Part shown: positions 9,303 through 18,469 of the stretch, one piece after another | Numbering within the stretch: position 1 is the first letter of the stretch | Layout of the letters: each line of letters opens with the position of its first letter | Position numbers and translations under genes: made by a program | Assembly (NCBI GenBank): GCA_002439875.1 | Contig: DJQB01000040.1 | Location: 1-64,000, forward strand | From: Bacteroidales bacterium UBA6397 | GTDB taxonomy: Bacteria > Bacteroidota > Bacteroidia > Bacteroidales > UBA932 | Reading direction: 5' to 3' | Length of the DNA: 64,000 nucleotides | Notes under the pieces: model-generated | Seen by the model: the letters and a program-made list of their open reading frames with translations, nothing else | Database searches by the model: none | Told to the model about the DNA's origin: nothing

Positions 9303-10676
9303 ATGGCAAGATACGCTAACATTCCGCACAGCGGAGGGGGCTGCAGGAAGCCCAAAATCTTTGTTCTTGACACGAACATCATCCTGCATGACTACAAGGC
9401 CATCCGCAAATTCCAGGACAACGACCTGGTCATCCCGATCGCTGTGATCGAGGAGCTTGACAAGTTCAAGAAGGGCAATGACACTCTGGCTTTCAACGCC
9501 AGAGGATTCATGAGGGACATCGACCGGATCACCGATGGGAAGTCTTTCGGCAAGTACGGAGTGCCCATCGGCAAAGGTCTGGGCAACATTAGGATAGACC
9601 CTGGACACCCCTTCCCGGAAAGCATGAAAGGGATGTTTTTCGATGACATTCCGGACCATAGGATCCTTGCCACTGCAATCTGGGTCCGCGACAACAATCC
9701 CGACAGGTTCGTGGCTCTCGTCACAAAGGACATCAACCTTAGGATGAAGGCCAAGGCCGCTGGGATGGAGGTTCAGGACTACCTGACTGACAGGATAGAG
9801 GAAGAGAAGATAGAAAACTCCAACAAAGAAGTCCAGTTCCTTAGCGGTGTCAGCCCTGAGGCGATTCAAGGACTGGCCTACAGCCCAAGCACCTCCGTTG
9901 ATTGGAAAATGATCAGCAAGACAAAACCAAAAGCCAACCAACTCTACAAAATCAGAAACGGAGAGGCGACACTCTGTGCCAGATTCGATGCAGGCAAAGA
10001 CAGGATTGTCCTGGTGAAAAACAGAGAAGCCTACGGCATACGACCACGTAACGATGAGCAGAGATTCGCCCTTGACGCTTGCCTGAATCCTGACATCCAG
10101 CTAGTCTCAATGACCGGTGGGGCAGGAACCGGCAAGACATTGCTGGCTCTGGCTGCCGCTTTGGAGCAGGCCAAGGACTTTGACCAGATTCTCCTCACGA
10201 GACCAACTATAGTGCTTGGCAATCAAGACATAGGATTCATTCCGGGAGACCAGAAGACGAAGATGAGTCCGTTCATCCAGCCGCTTATGGACAACCTGAA
10301 TGTCATCAAGGATCAGTTCCGTTCTTCGAGCAAGGAAGCTTTGCGGATCGAGGCCATGCTCAAGGAGGAAAAGTTGATGATTTCCCCTCTAGCCTACATT
10401 AGAGGCAGGAGTCTCGGACGAGTGTTCCTCATCTGTGACGAGGCTCAGAATCTCACCCCGAATGAAGTCAAGACCATCATCACCAGAGCTGGAGAGGGCA
10501 CAAAGATGGTGTTCACTGGTGACGTATTCCAAATCGACCAACCTTATTTGGATCAATGGTCAAATGGCCTATCCCACCTGAACGAAAAGATGGACGGCCA
10601 GAAACTCTTCGAGCACATATTCCTGAAAATCGGAGAAAGGAGCGAACTTTCCGACATCGCGTCGCGATTATTGTAA
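9303..10676 (+). CDS. PhoH family protein with N-terminal PIN domain (YlaK type)
   Basis: A 457-residue fusion of a PIN-type RNase domain and a PhoH-type ATPase. The PIN part starts at KIFVLDTNIIL with its first acidic residue at D23. A VTKDINLRMKA segment near 145 is another PIN hallmark. The ATPase has Walker A GGAGTGKT near residues 271-278 and the Walker B CDEAQN near 380, then TGD near 400. Such proteins are thought to be RNA helicase-nucleases acting on RNA. The length is typical. The start at 9303 follows a weak leader; a non-standard ribosome site is usual in this phylum. Confidence 0.92.
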   Translation: MARYANIPHSGGGCRKPKIFVLDTNIILHDYKAIRKFQDNDLVIPIAVIEELDKFKKGNDTLAFNARGFMRDIDRITDGKSFGKYGVPIGKGLGNIRIDPGHPFPESMKGMFFDDIPDHRILATAIWVRDNNPDRFVALVTKDINLRMKAKAAGMEVQDYLTDRIEEEKIENSNKEVQFLSGVSPEAIQGLAYSPSTSVDWKMISKTKPKANQLYKIRNGEATLCARFDAGKDRIVLVKNREAYGIRPRNDEQRFALDACLNPDIQLVSMTGGAGTGKTLLALAAALEQAKDFDQILLTRPTIVLGNQDIGFIPGDQKTKMSPFIQPLMDNLNVIKDQFRSSSKEALRIEAMLKEEKLMISPLAYIRGRSLGRVFLICDEAQNLTPNEVKTIITRAGEGTKMVFTGDVFQIDQPYLDQWSNGLSHLNEKMDGQKLFEHIFLKIGERSELSDIASRLL

Positions 10677-10748
10677 GACCACTGTGAAGGCAATCCGTCC
10701 TGATGACATTTTTCGAAGTCGGAAACCGTTTCTTGGATGTTTGTAAAA

Positions 10749-10779
10749 TTGCTATAACCAAAGTTTTTTAGTAAATTTG
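10749..10779 (+). promoter_or_regulatory. Promoter of ppdK
   Basis: TAAATTTG at 10772-10779 matches TAnnTTTG, with a TTG 20 bases upstream (10749-10751), the spacing of Bacteroidota promoters. The start codon is 46 bases downstream. Confidence 0.65.
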
Positions 10780-10824
10780 TAGTCTATATTTACCAGAACG
10801 TCTATAAAACAAATTCTTAATAAT

Positions 10825-13545
10825 ATGTTCGACAAGAAGAAAAGAGTCTATCGTTTCGGTGGAAAGACCGCTGAGGGCGATGGACAGATGCGTGAGCTCC
10901 TTGGAGGAAAGGGAGCCAACCTGGCCGAGATGAGCAAGCTCGGCATGCCGGTGCCTGCCGGGTTCACAATCACAACAGAATGCTGCGCTGAGTACTACTC
11001 ACTCGGTGGAGGCTATACTGACGACCTCAAGAGAGAGGTCGCAGAGGCTTTGAAGGCCACGGAGACCGTCATGGGCAAGAAGTTCGGTGATCCTTCCGAC
11101 CCACTTCTCGTGAGCTGCCGTTCAGGCGCCAGAAGCTCCATGCCTGGCATGATGGACACCATCCTCAACATCGGCCTCTGCTCCGCCACTCTTCCTGGAA
11201 TGATCCAGAAAACCGGCAATCCAAGGTTCGTCTATGATGCCTACAGGCGTCTTATCATGATGTACTCTGATGTCGTTATGGAAAAGGCCGAGGGAATCGA
11301 GCCGGCTGACGGTCAGGGAATCCGCCAGCAGCTTGACAGGATGATGATGGAACTCAAGGAGAAGAAGGGCTACAAGTTCGACACCGACATCACGGCTGAA
11401 GAGCTTAAGGAACTCTGCGAGAAGTTCAAGGCCAAGGTTAAGGAAGTTCTTGGAGTTGACTTCCCTGACACTGCCGAGGCACAGCTCTGGGGTTCTATCG
11501 GAGGAGTGTTCAAGTCTTGGAACGGGAAGAGGGCCATCGCCTACAGAAGAATCGAGAAGATTCCTGATGATTGGGGAACAGCTGTCAACGTTCAGTCTAT
11601 GGTGTTCGGTAACATGGGTAACACATCCGCTACCGGTGTGGCATTCTCACGTAACCCTGCCACAGGAGACAACAAGTTCTATGGTGAGTGGCTAATCAAC
11701 GCTCAAGGTGAGGATGTAGTTGCCGGGATCCGTACCCCTAACCCTCTCAACGAGGCCACAAAGACAGAGAAAAACAAAGATCTTCAGTCCCTTGAGACCG
11801 CTATGCCTGAGGTTTACAAGGAGCTTGACGGAATACGTCTGAGACTCGAACAGCATTTCCACGACATGCAGGACATCGAGTTCACCATCCAGGAGGGGCA
11901 CCTTTGGATGCTCCAGTGCCGCATCGGTAAGAGAACCGGTCTGGCAGCTCTGAGAATGGCGATGGATATGGTTGACGAGAAGATGATTGATGAGAAGACA
12001 GCCGTGATGAGGGTTTCTCCTTCACAACTTGATGAGATTCTTCATCCTATTCTTGACCCAGCTTCCGAGAAGAAATCAAAAGTCCTAGCCATCGGACTTC
12101 CAGCCTCACCAGGTGGAGCGGTCGGCCAGATTGTGTTCACTTCAGAGGCCGCGATGGAAGCCAACGACAAAGGGCTGAAGACAATCCTCATCCGTGAGGA
12201 GACTTCTCCGGAAGACATCGAAGGCATGCGTGCCGCCGCTGGTATTCTTACCACTCGTGGAGGTATGACCTCACACGCCGCACTTGTAGCGCGCGGATGG
12301 GGCAAGTGCTGCATCGTAGGCTGCGAGGCCATGAAGATCAACTTCGAGGCCAAGACCGTTTCCTTCGGAAAAGCAACATTCAAGGAAGGCGACTGGATGA
12401 GCCTCAACGGAACAAAGGGCTTCGTTTACGGAGAGAAGATCGACACGATGGACGCTTCAGAAAACCCTCTGTTCATCAAATTCATGTCAATCGTTGACAA
12501 ATTCCGCAAACTCGGTGTCAGGACCAACGCTGACACCCCTGAGGATGCACAGAAGGCTCTCAGCTTCGGTGCCGAAGGAATCGGACTGTTCCGTATCGAG
12601 CACATGTTCTACGGAGCCAACTCCGAGCAGCCTCTTGCAAAACTTCGCAAGATGATTCTCTGCAACACTGACGAGGAGAGAAAGGCTGCCCTTGCGGAGC
12701 TTGAACCTTACATCAAGGCATCCGCCAAGAGCACGATGAAGATCATGGACGGCAAGCCGGTTGTCTTCCGTCTGCTTGACCCGCCTCTCCACGAGTTCGT
12801 GCCAAAGACCGAGGAAAAGGAAAAGGAACTTGCCAAGGAACTTGGTGTCACAGTCGAGGACATCGAGAAGCGTGGCGAGGCTCTTCATGAGGTCAACCCG
12901 ATGATGGGACATCGTGGAGTCCGTCTGCATATGTCTTACCCACTCATTGCCGAGACTCAGTACAGGGCGATATTCACCGCCACCGCCGAGCTACAGCAGG
13001 AAGGCTTCAACCCTCACCCTGAGATCATGATCCCTGTGACGATCTCTGCCCGAGAACTCAGTTTCCAGAGAGCTATCTGCGACAAGGTGAAGGCTGAAGT
13101 TGAGGGCACCACACGCCAGTTCATCCTCTACAACTTCGGCACTATGATCGAGATCCCTCGCGCCGCCCTGACCGCCGACAGGATGGCCCGTGCCGCCGAG
13201 TTCTTCTCATTCGGCACCAACGACCTCACACAGATGACATTCGGTTTCTCTCGTGACGATGTGGGCACCTTCATGGGTGAATATCTTGGCAACAAGATTC
13301 TCGATGCGGATCCGTTCCAGACAATCGACACCAAGAGCGTCGGCAAGCTGGTTGAGTTCGGAATCCAGGCCGGCCGCTCAAAGAGGCCTGACCTCAAATG
13401 TGGAGTCTGCGGAGAGCACGGTGGAGATCCTGCGTCAATCCGTTTCTTCAACAAGATCGGTGTTGACTACGTTTCCTGCTCACCGTTCCGTGTGCCTATC
13501 GCCCGTCTTGCGGCGGCTCAGGCTGCCATCGAGCAGAGCAAGTAG
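10825..13545 (+). CDS. ppdK: Pyruvate, phosphate dikinase
   Basis: Interconverts pyruvate + ATP + Pi with phosphoenolpyruvate + AMP + PPi, in central carbon metabolism. The 906-residue length is standard. Order: N-terminal nucleotide-binding domain (GGKGANLAEM at the start, SCRSGARSSMPGMMDT near 95), the phosphohistidine domain with TTRGGMTSHAAL (His near 483), and the C-terminal PEP/pyruvate TIM barrel with GIGLFRIEHMF and the CGVCGEHGGDP active-site segment near the end. It is a single gene with its own promoter and terminator. The codon bias is strong (GAG, AAG, CTC, GGA), as for a highly expressed gene, and only two GAATAT words fall in its 2.7 kb. Confidence 0.98.
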   Translation: MFDKKKRVYRFGGKTAEGDGQMRELLGGKGANLAEMSKLGMPVPAGFTITTECCAEYYSLGGGYTDDLKREVAEALKATETVMGKKFGDPSDPLLVSCRSGARSSMPGMMDTILNIGLCSATLPGMIQKTGNPRFVYDAYRRLIMMYSDVVMEKAEGIEPADGQGIRQQLDRMMMELKEKKGYKFDTDITAEELKELCEKFKAKVKEVLGVDFPDTAEAQLWGSIGGVFKSWNGKRAIAYRRIEKIPDDWGTAVNVQSMVFGNMGNTSATGVAFSRNPATGDNKFYGEWLINAQGEDVVAGIRTPNPLNEATKTEKNKDLQSLETAMPEVYKELDGIRLRLEQHFHDMQDIEFTIQEGHLWMLQCRIGKRTGLAALRMAMDMVDEKMIDEKTAVMRVSPSQLDEILHPILDPASEKKSKVLAIGLPASPGGAVGQIVFTSEAAMEANDKGLKTILIREETSPEDIEGMRAAAGILTTRGGMTSHAALVARGWGKCCIVGCEAMKINFEAKTVSFGKATFKEGDWMSLNGTKGFVYGEKIDTMDASENPLFIKFMSIVDKFRKLGVRTNADTPEDAQKALSFGAEGIGLFRIEHMFYGANSEQPLAKLRKMILCNTDEERKAALAELEPYIKASAKSTMKIMDGKPVVFRLLDPPLHEFVPKTEEKEKELAKELGVTVEDIEKRGEALHEVNPMMGHRGVRLHMSYPLIAETQYRAIFTATAELQQEGFNPHPEIMIPVTISARELSFQRAICDKVKAEVEGTTRQFILYNFGTMIEIPRAALTADRMARAAEFFSFGTNDLTQMTFGFSRDDVGTFMGEYLGNKILDADPFQTIDTKSVGKLVEFGIQAGRSKRPDLKCGVCGEHGGDPASIRFFNKIGVDYVSCSPFRVPIARLAAAQAAIEQSK

Positions 13546-13571
13546 TCGGCTTCGCTGACATATTCATAAAG

Positions 13572-13602
13572 AATCCGTCCCTTGCCGGGGCGGATTTTTT
13601 TC
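13572..13602 (+). terminator. Intrinsic terminator of ppdK
   Basis: Stem AATCCGTCCC/GGGGCGGATT with a 5-nt loop, followed by a run of seven T, 26 bases after the ppdK stop. Confidence 0.88.
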
Positions 13603-13622
13603 GCAACTTATAGATGAAGGGG

Positions 13623-13683
13623 TGCAAAAAATTTCCCCTTGCCGAATTTTTCACGTTACAAAAATTGCGGCAAGGGGAAATTT
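13623..13683 (-). terminator. Long hairpin, probable terminator of the DMT transporter gene
   Basis: A perfect 16-bp inverted repeat (13629-13644 with 13668-13683) is extended inward by a further 7 bp after a one-base bulge, leaving an 8-nt loop. On the minus strand it runs into T6. It lies between convergent ppdK and the transporter gene. The stem is unusually long for a terminator. Confidence 0.7.
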
Positions 13684-13720
13684 CTTTGCTTTAAAGCACC
13701 TCGAAGCTATTTTCCTACCA

Positions 13721-14632
13721 TTATCGAGAGCCAAGGTAAAGGAACACCATGCCGAGGAGGACGAGGGCAAGATCGATGGCTTTGCTGCGGAGGTTCTTCT
13801 CCTTGAAGACGATCGCCGCGAAAAGGAAGCTGACAATGACGCTGCCCCGGCGGATCATCGAGACCACAGAGATCATAGCTCCTGGAAGGGTGAGGGCATA
13901 AAGATAGACAAAGTCAGCGATGCTTAGGAATATGGAAATGAATATGATCGGCCATCTCCATTGGAAAGGGGTGGTTTTCTTTCGGTTCGGGTACCAGATA
14001 AGCATCATCATGACGCCCATCATCCCGCACTGGTAGATGTTGTACCAGCTCTGCACGGACATCTTGTCCAGGGCCAAGCCGTTCGGATCCATTAGGAACT
14101 TATCGTAAAGGCCGCTCAGGGCTCCTAGGATAGCGGCTCCAACAACAGCAAAAATCCAGACATTATGCTCGAAATCAATCCCTTCCTTCTTTCCGCTGCG
14201 ACTCAGCATGAAGAAGGACACCACCGCCAGCAGAACACCAATCCATTGGAGCCAGTTAAGCCTCTCTCCGAAGATCAGCATCGCTCCGAGCAGCACAAGA
14301 ACCGGACGAGTTGCGTTGATCGGGCCGACAATCGTCAGCGGGAGATGCTTCATTCCGTAATAGCCCAGCGTCCATGAACTGAGGACTATGACGCTTTTCA
14401 ACAGAATCCATTTCTGGACAGCCCAACCACCATATTCACCAACCTTTAGAATTGTACCGTCAAGGACGGAAGTATTGTAAGACAGCAGGATGAAAGGGAG
14501 GAATATCAGCGAGCAGAACAGTGTGTTCAAGAACAGCACTGGTATGACGGCATTGCCGCCAAGGGCTTCCTTTTTGCAAGAGTCGTAGAATCCGAGCAGG
14601 ACCGCCGACAGGAACGCTAACGATAACCACAT
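13721..14632 (-). CDS. DMT superfamily (EamA-type) permease
   Basis: An inner-membrane protein of about 303 residues with ten hydrophobic segments in the two-times-five EamA layout. It starts MWLSLAFLSAVLLGFYD, and each half ends with the family's short loops (GPINATRPVLVLLGAMLIFGE is the classic EamA repeat region). The substrate is unknown: sugars, amino acids or nucleosides are all possible. I use the ATG at 14632 and not a start 27 bases upstream, because the promoter box (14657-14664) would overlap that longer start. No transport partner genes lie nearby. Confidence 0.85.
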   Translation of the reverse strand: MWLSLAFLSAVLLGFYDSCKKEALGGNAVIPVLFLNTLFCSLIFLPFILLSYNTSVLDGTILKVGEYGGWAVQKWILLKSVIVLSSWTLGYYGMKHLPLTIVGPINATRPVLVLLGAMLIFGERLNWLQWIGVLLAVVSFFMLSRSGKKEGIDFEHNVWIFAVVGAAILGALSGLYDKFLMDPNGLALDKMSVQSWYNIYQCGMMGVMMMLIWYPNRKKTTPFQWRWPIIFISIFLSIADFVYLYALTLPGAMISVVSMIRRGSVIVSFLFAAIVFKEKNLRSKAIDLALVLLGMVFLYLGSR

Positions 14633-14656
14633 AGCAATTACTAAACAAACCAGCCG

Positions 14657-14664
14657 CAAAGATA
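14657..14664 (-). promoter_or_regulatory. Promoter -7 box for the DMT transporter
   Basis: The minus strand reads TATCTTTG, a perfect match to the preferred Bacteroidota box, 25 bases before the chosen ATG. Confidence 0.75.
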
Positions 14665-14686
14665 ATGTTTTTCGGGAATATTAAGA

Positions 14687-14719
14687 TTTGGTATTCAACC
14701 TCAGAAAAAATTAGATTTG
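14687..14719 (+). promoter_or_regulatory. Promoter for a small transcription unit
   Basis: TTTG (14687-14690), 21 bases, then TAGATTTG (14712-14719). This is a good two-part Bacteroidota promoter. It is followed by GAGAGGTGAT, a plausible ribosome site, and an ATG at 14741. Confidence 0.55.
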
Positions 14720-14740
14720 TGATAGAGAGGTGATACGAAT

Positions 14741-14905
14741 ATGGCTGAGAGTCAGATTCCGGAAATGAATTGCCTGATGTCCCTTGTGGAGAAAATATTC
14801 CGCAAGGATGTCAAGACATCAACTGACTCTTACTCGGTGACCCAAGAGATTGAAAGCGAGACCCGGGAGTGTCTCCGCCTCAGCGTTTGCAGAAGAAAGA
14901 GATGA
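14741..14905 (+). CDS. Small unknown ORF (54 aa), possibly a broken gene
   Basis: A 54-residue frame, starting MAESQIPEMNCLMSLVEKIF, has its own promoter and a purine-rich site before the ATG. I do not recognise it. The other two frames downstream are also open (to 15021 and 15080), so the coding signal may continue in a shifted frame. It could be a frameshifted gene or a genuine micro-protein. The rest of 14906-15074 shows nothing else. Confidence 0.25.
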   Translation: MAESQIPEMNCLMSLVEKIFRKDVKTSTDSYSVTQEIESETRECLRLSVCRRKR

Positions 14906-15074
14906 TGTACGCAACTCATCATACACAACACCATCCTCGCAGCCAGCCAAAACGGCCGCCACGGCAAAAGGAGCATATTCATCATCCGAAGAAGTCTCAT
15001 TTGGATCGGTTTGTTATCAACTGCACATATACGCAATGGAAGTGAATTACGGGAAGGTTTCCGCATGGAGATGG

Positions 15075-15527
15075 CTATAGGTCCTCGTCAGTGAGGCCGA
15101 AGCGTTCAGCGATGTCATCGGGGATGTCGTCGAGGCCGGCAGTGTAGTCAATCTCGTCCCAGGCTTCCTCCATGGCGCGGCGGTCTTTCTTAGTCGGGCG
15201 GCCGGCACCGGGGTCACGGCGGAGGAAGAAGGTCTCTACGGGAGCCTTGAGTTTGTCGATCTCGGATTGAGGGGTGAGGTTCTCAGCATAGTCGGGAACC
15301 AGTTTCGCACCGAGACGGTGGCCGGTCAACTGCTTGATTCGGTACGAGTACTGCACGGCACCCTTGCGGATTTCAACCACCTCGCCGACTTTCAACATTC
15401 TGGATGGTTTGGCGTTGACTCCACCGATCTTGACCTTGCCGCCTTTACATGCATCCGTGGCCTCGGTGCGGGTCTTGAACACCCTGATGGCCCAAAGGAC
15501 CTTATCTATTCTTTCTGTGTCTGCCAT
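15075..15527 (-). CDS. S4-domain RNA-binding protein (Hsp15-like)
   Basis: A 150-residue protein. The N-terminal S4 domain (RIDKVLWAIRVFKTRTEA, then GGKVKIGGVNAKPS) matches the heat-shock protein 15 / HslR type, which binds stalled 50S subunits with nascent chains. The C-terminal third is charged (FFLRRDPGAGRPTKKDRR), as in family members. I chose the ATG at 15527 over a TTG two codons upstream. Downstream is the 14.7-15.0 kb gap; upstream is the isomerase-like gene in the same direction, 60 bases away. Confidence 0.85.
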   Translation of the reverse strand: MADTERIDKVLWAIRVFKTRTEATDACKGGKVKIGGVNAKPSRMLKVGEVVEIRKGAVQYSYRIKQLTGHRLGAKLVPDYAENLTPQSEIDKLKAPVETFFLRRDPGAGRPTKKDRRAMEEAWDEIDYTAGLDDIPDDIAERFGLTDEDL

Positions 15528-15586
15528 AATCAATCCCTAAAATAGACCATTACACTATCGCGTCTGAATATAATACCGTGGACAGA

Positions 15587-16633
15587 CTAACTGTTCCACT
15601 CACGAATATGTGGGTCCGGAGTCCAGGTCTCAACAGAGGAACTTGGCTCAACCTCCTGATCCGTGTACGAATCCTTCACAAGACGCTTCTCCACTAGGGT
15701 TTCCAACAGCACTGTTCCATGCGCGTCCGGAATAAGGAAAAAGTCGTTCAACTCTGACGGAACAAGGATGGAATGCCCTGACTTCAATGGATATGACTCC
15801 ACACTCTCAGTGCCTTTGTCATTCGTATTCTCAACCGGAACCTTAACGGTGGCCTCTCCGGAAGCACAGTAATAGACAGCGAAACTGCCCGGCTGATCGG
15901 AGAATATGTGAAGTCCGTCTTTCAGATCGAGTTTCGTGACCACAAATTCCGGACACACAGCCAGTTTGTCTCCTGTGACAGGTTCAGGGACGTATTTCTT
16001 GAAATCGATCATATCAAAGGCTTCATCAAGCATAAGTTCCTCTGTATTAAGTGATTCCAATTCCCAATTATGGAGATTGAATACGAGTTCGGAACTCTCG
16101 GCGATCTCTACGATCTTGAGTCCTGGTCCGGCGGCGAAGACCGTGCCTGGCTTGATCAGATAAGCCTCGCCTTTGTGCGGCTTGACAATATTCAATACCT
16201 CTTTTACGGTGCCGTCCTGACACCTTTTGTAAAACTCCGAAGGATCAATGTCACGACTGAAACCCAACACTAATTCCGCGCCCTTAGCGGCATCCTGCAC
16301 GTACCAAAGGGCGGTTTTGCCGAACGAATCGTATCTTTCGGCGGCCACGTCATCGGCGGCGTTCATCTGTAATGGCTGCCAACCAGTCACATCCATAACT
16401 TTCACCATCACTGGGAACTGCAAGCCGTAGAACTCGAAGACATCATCCCCGACTACCCTTTCCAGATAGGTTCCCATAAGCTCGCTCAGAGTGTTGCCCC
16501 CGAACCAGCCGTTGTCGATCATCGAATCCTTGAACCCAAGATCTGCGATCTGATAGCTTACGCGCCCCCAAGACACATCAGCACCTTCATCCACAAACCT
16601 TATCGGGTAGAGTTTTCTATTGTCGTTCTCCAT
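15587..16633 (-). CDS. Mannose-6-phosphate-isomerase-like cupin, metal ligands lost
   Basis: A 348-residue protein related to class I phosphomannose isomerases. It aligns along the family: RFVDEGADVSWG near the N-terminus, then the ligand region, then PGTVFAAGPGLKIVEI, then a cupin tail (EATVKVP, SGHSILVPSE). The zinc ligands of the family are a QxH pair, a Glu and a His. Here QVHPDD reads QMNAADD, the Glu in the KPEMWY-type segment reads KTALWYV, and GTVHA reads GTVFA. Two His and the Glu are thus missing, so isomerase activity is unlikely. The start is placed at MENDNRKLYPIRF; the longer frame adds an unrelated 29-residue leader. It follows the GH31-like gene by 105 bases in the same direction. 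Confidence 0.7.
   Translation of the reverse strand: MENDNRKLYPIRFVDEGADVSWGRVSYQIADLGFKDSMIDNGWFGGNTLSELMGTYLERVVGDDVFEFYGLQFPVMVKVMDVTGWQPLQMNAADDVAAERYDSFGKTALWYVQDAAKGAELVLGFSRDIDPSEFYKRCQDGTVKEVLNIVKPHKGEAYLIKPGTVFAAGPGLKIVEIAESSELVFNLHNWELESLNTEELMLDEAFDMIDFKKYVPEPVTGDKLAVCPEFVVTKLDLKDGLHIFSDQPGSFAVYYCASGEATVKVPVENTNDKGTESVESYPLKSGHSILVPSELNDFFLIPDAHGTVLLETLVEKRLVKDSYTDQEVEPSSSVETWTPDPHIREWNS
15974..15992. repeat. Possible degenerate copy of the CTTCGACAGGTTCAG repeat
   Basis: TGTGACAGGTTCAGGGACG shares 15 consecutive bases (GACAGGTTCAGGGAC) with the repeat form. It is read in frame as PEPVTG inside the isomerase-like gene. Confidence 0.35.
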
Positions 16634-16737
16634 ATTCTTCACATTTTCTATCGCAAGCAGGCAATTGCCGACGAAACAAACCAATTTCACATTATAAGGT
16701 GAATGCCCACCAATATTCATAGAAGCAGTAGAGACTA

Positions 16738-18252
16738 TTACACACTGACCCGCGCCTTGATCTTGGCGATGAAGTCAGACGAAATCTTCTCATAATTAGC
16801 AAAATCAGCGATAAGAGACGCTGTGTCAATTTCTTCCAAATATTTTCCCGTGTTCCGAGGCTCCTCGTTAATGAAACTGGCGCACTGGGCAAGAGCAAGG
16901 AGCGGATCAGGAAGCATCATGTAGGCATGGACATCTTTCACGAAAAGCAACCGGTTCTCAGGAGTAATGTCCATCAATCTGCGCATCAAGCCTTTCTTCC
17001 CGTTCAAGAGGTCAAAGTGCGAGGCGGAATATTCATTTAAAGAGCTTTCAATTACAAGTTCCTCCGGGGCAAGGGTTTCCGGAAGGTAAATTACTGCGGA
17101 GAGATCCGCTCCCACATAGCCCCATTCGGCATCCTTTCGGGACACTTCCGCATTGTGGGAGGCGAAGCGGGAATATGGCACGCCGGCTCCGTTCACGGTC
17201 GCTTTCTCCGGAGCGAAAGCACCTGATAGAACAACCTGCACACAGTGCCTTGGGTCTATTCTACGGTAGTTTCCTTGGTGAGATGCGACTATGATTCTCA
17301 CGGAATTGGCATCGGACACCTTTCGAACCTGTGTGGTGACATATTCGGTGCTGTAGGCCTGTGTGGCGCCATCGTCATCATAGACGGAAACGGTGCTCTC
17401 GCCATCAGCCGGAGCGGCATTGAGTTTAAGGGGGTTGTCCTTCCCCCGAAGCGACTTGATCTTGTCCGAGGCCATCGGGATGACGGCTCCGGGCTTGATG
17501 TAGTAAGGGTTCTCGCTGATGGCATATTCCAGTCGGAAAGCAGCGCGTATAGCGTCGAAATGATCCGGGAACACCATGAACCGCTTCTCCATCGTCCAAT
17601 CTTTCGTAGAATGAGTCCTGAATATAGGGGTGAACACTCCAGTAAAGTCACGGTCAGCGCCCCAATGTTTCCAATCCGAATCAACCGACACAAACACCTG
17701 ACTGTCAGACTCGTCGATGACAGCCCATCCGCCACGTGAGGCAACTCCCTTGTCGTACGGTTCCTTGGTCCTCACATCATCGCAGTCGTCAAGGGTCCCC
17801 TTGGTGCCAGGAAGGTTGCCGCTATCCTCCATTCCCGGACGCCAAGCCACAGTCTTGAAGCCTTTTCTGGCTGCGGGATCCGCCATACGGAATGTCACGT
17901 ACAAGTTATTCTCATCAATCTTTCCGTTTCTCAAATATTTCAACGCAAAGCCCGAAGACTTGACTGTCAATTTTTTGCCAGGATTACTCACAGTATAGGC
18001 AGGGACCGGCAGTCTTCTGTTGACAACACCAAGGGTGGCACTGTCCTCGAAGTTCACGTCAGCGGCCCATTCCATGCGCACCATCCGGCCCCCCAGCAGC
18101 GTGAACCCTGTGTTGCCCGAAACGGCAACCGCCTTTGAGTCAGCGACAGGCTCTTCCTCCGCGCTCTGCGCCGAAGCCGAAGCCGAAGCCGAAAATACCA
18201 TCAAGGCGAACGAAGCGCAAACGGCAAAACCTTTCCTAATGCCCCTTCTCAT
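16738..18252 (-). CDS. GH31-like protein lacking the catalytic barrel
   Basis: About 504 residues with an export signal (GFAVCASFALMVFSASASAS). It matches family GH31 alpha-glucosidases at both ends. The N-terminal sandwich is present (GFTLLGGRMVRMEWAAD..FED, then WRPGMEDSGNLPGTKGTLDD and GWAVIDESD, about residues 45-190). A short piece of the barrel's end follows (FTPIFRTHSTKD, FPDHFDAIRAAFRLEYA, about 205-245). Then come YYIKPGAVIPM and the C-terminal sandwich (VSVYDDDGATQAY). The segment carrying the W-x-D nucleophile and the acid/base is absent. Members are normally 800 residues or more. Two internal deletions in frame explain the shape. A binding role is possible; hydrolysis is not expected. 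The start at 18252 is used because the longer one falls inside the promoter box. Confidence 0.7.
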   Translation of the reverse strand: MRRGIRKGFAVCASFALMVFSASASASAQSAEEEPVADSKAVAVSGNTGFTLLGGRMVRMEWAADVNFEDSATLGVVNRRLPVPAYTVSNPGKKLTVKSSGFALKYLRNGKIDENNLYVTFRMADPAARKGFKTVAWRPGMEDSGNLPGTKGTLDDCDDVRTKEPYDKGVASRGGWAVIDESDSQVFVSVDSDWKHWGADRDFTGVFTPIFRTHSTKDWTMEKRFMVFPDHFDAIRAAFRLEYAISENPYYIKPGAVIPMASDKIKSLRGKDNPLKLNAAPADGESTVSVYDDDGATQAYSTEYVTTQVRKVSDANSVRIIVASHQGNYRRIDPRHCVQVVLSGAFAPEKATVNGAGVPYSRFASHNAEVSRKDAEWGYVGADLSAVIYLPETLAPEELVIESSLNEYSASHFDLLNGKKGLMRRLMDITPENRLLFVKDVHAYMMLPDPLLALAQCASFINEEPRNTGKYLEEIDTASLIADFANYEKISSDFIAKIKARVSV

Positions 18253-18270
18253 ATTAAGAATATTATCGTG

Positions 18271-18278
18271 CAAAGATA
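18271..18278 (-). promoter_or_regulatory. Promoter -7 box for the GH31-like gene
   Basis: The minus strand reads TATCTTTG, 19 bases before the ATG at 18252, which implies a very short leader. Confidence 0.65.
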
Positions 18279-18469
18279 ATCAAAAAAAAGCGGACGCTGA
18301 CCAGAAGTCTGACGAAACGGCAAAGCCATTCAGAAGTTGTCAAAAATCCGTGTGCGATAACGGGAATATGAGAATATTATCTAATTTCGCCGTGTACAAT
18401 GGTGCGCGGAGTCGTACGTAAGCACGGCTTCAGCAAATCAAATAATAATACAAAAACAAATTACGCGCT

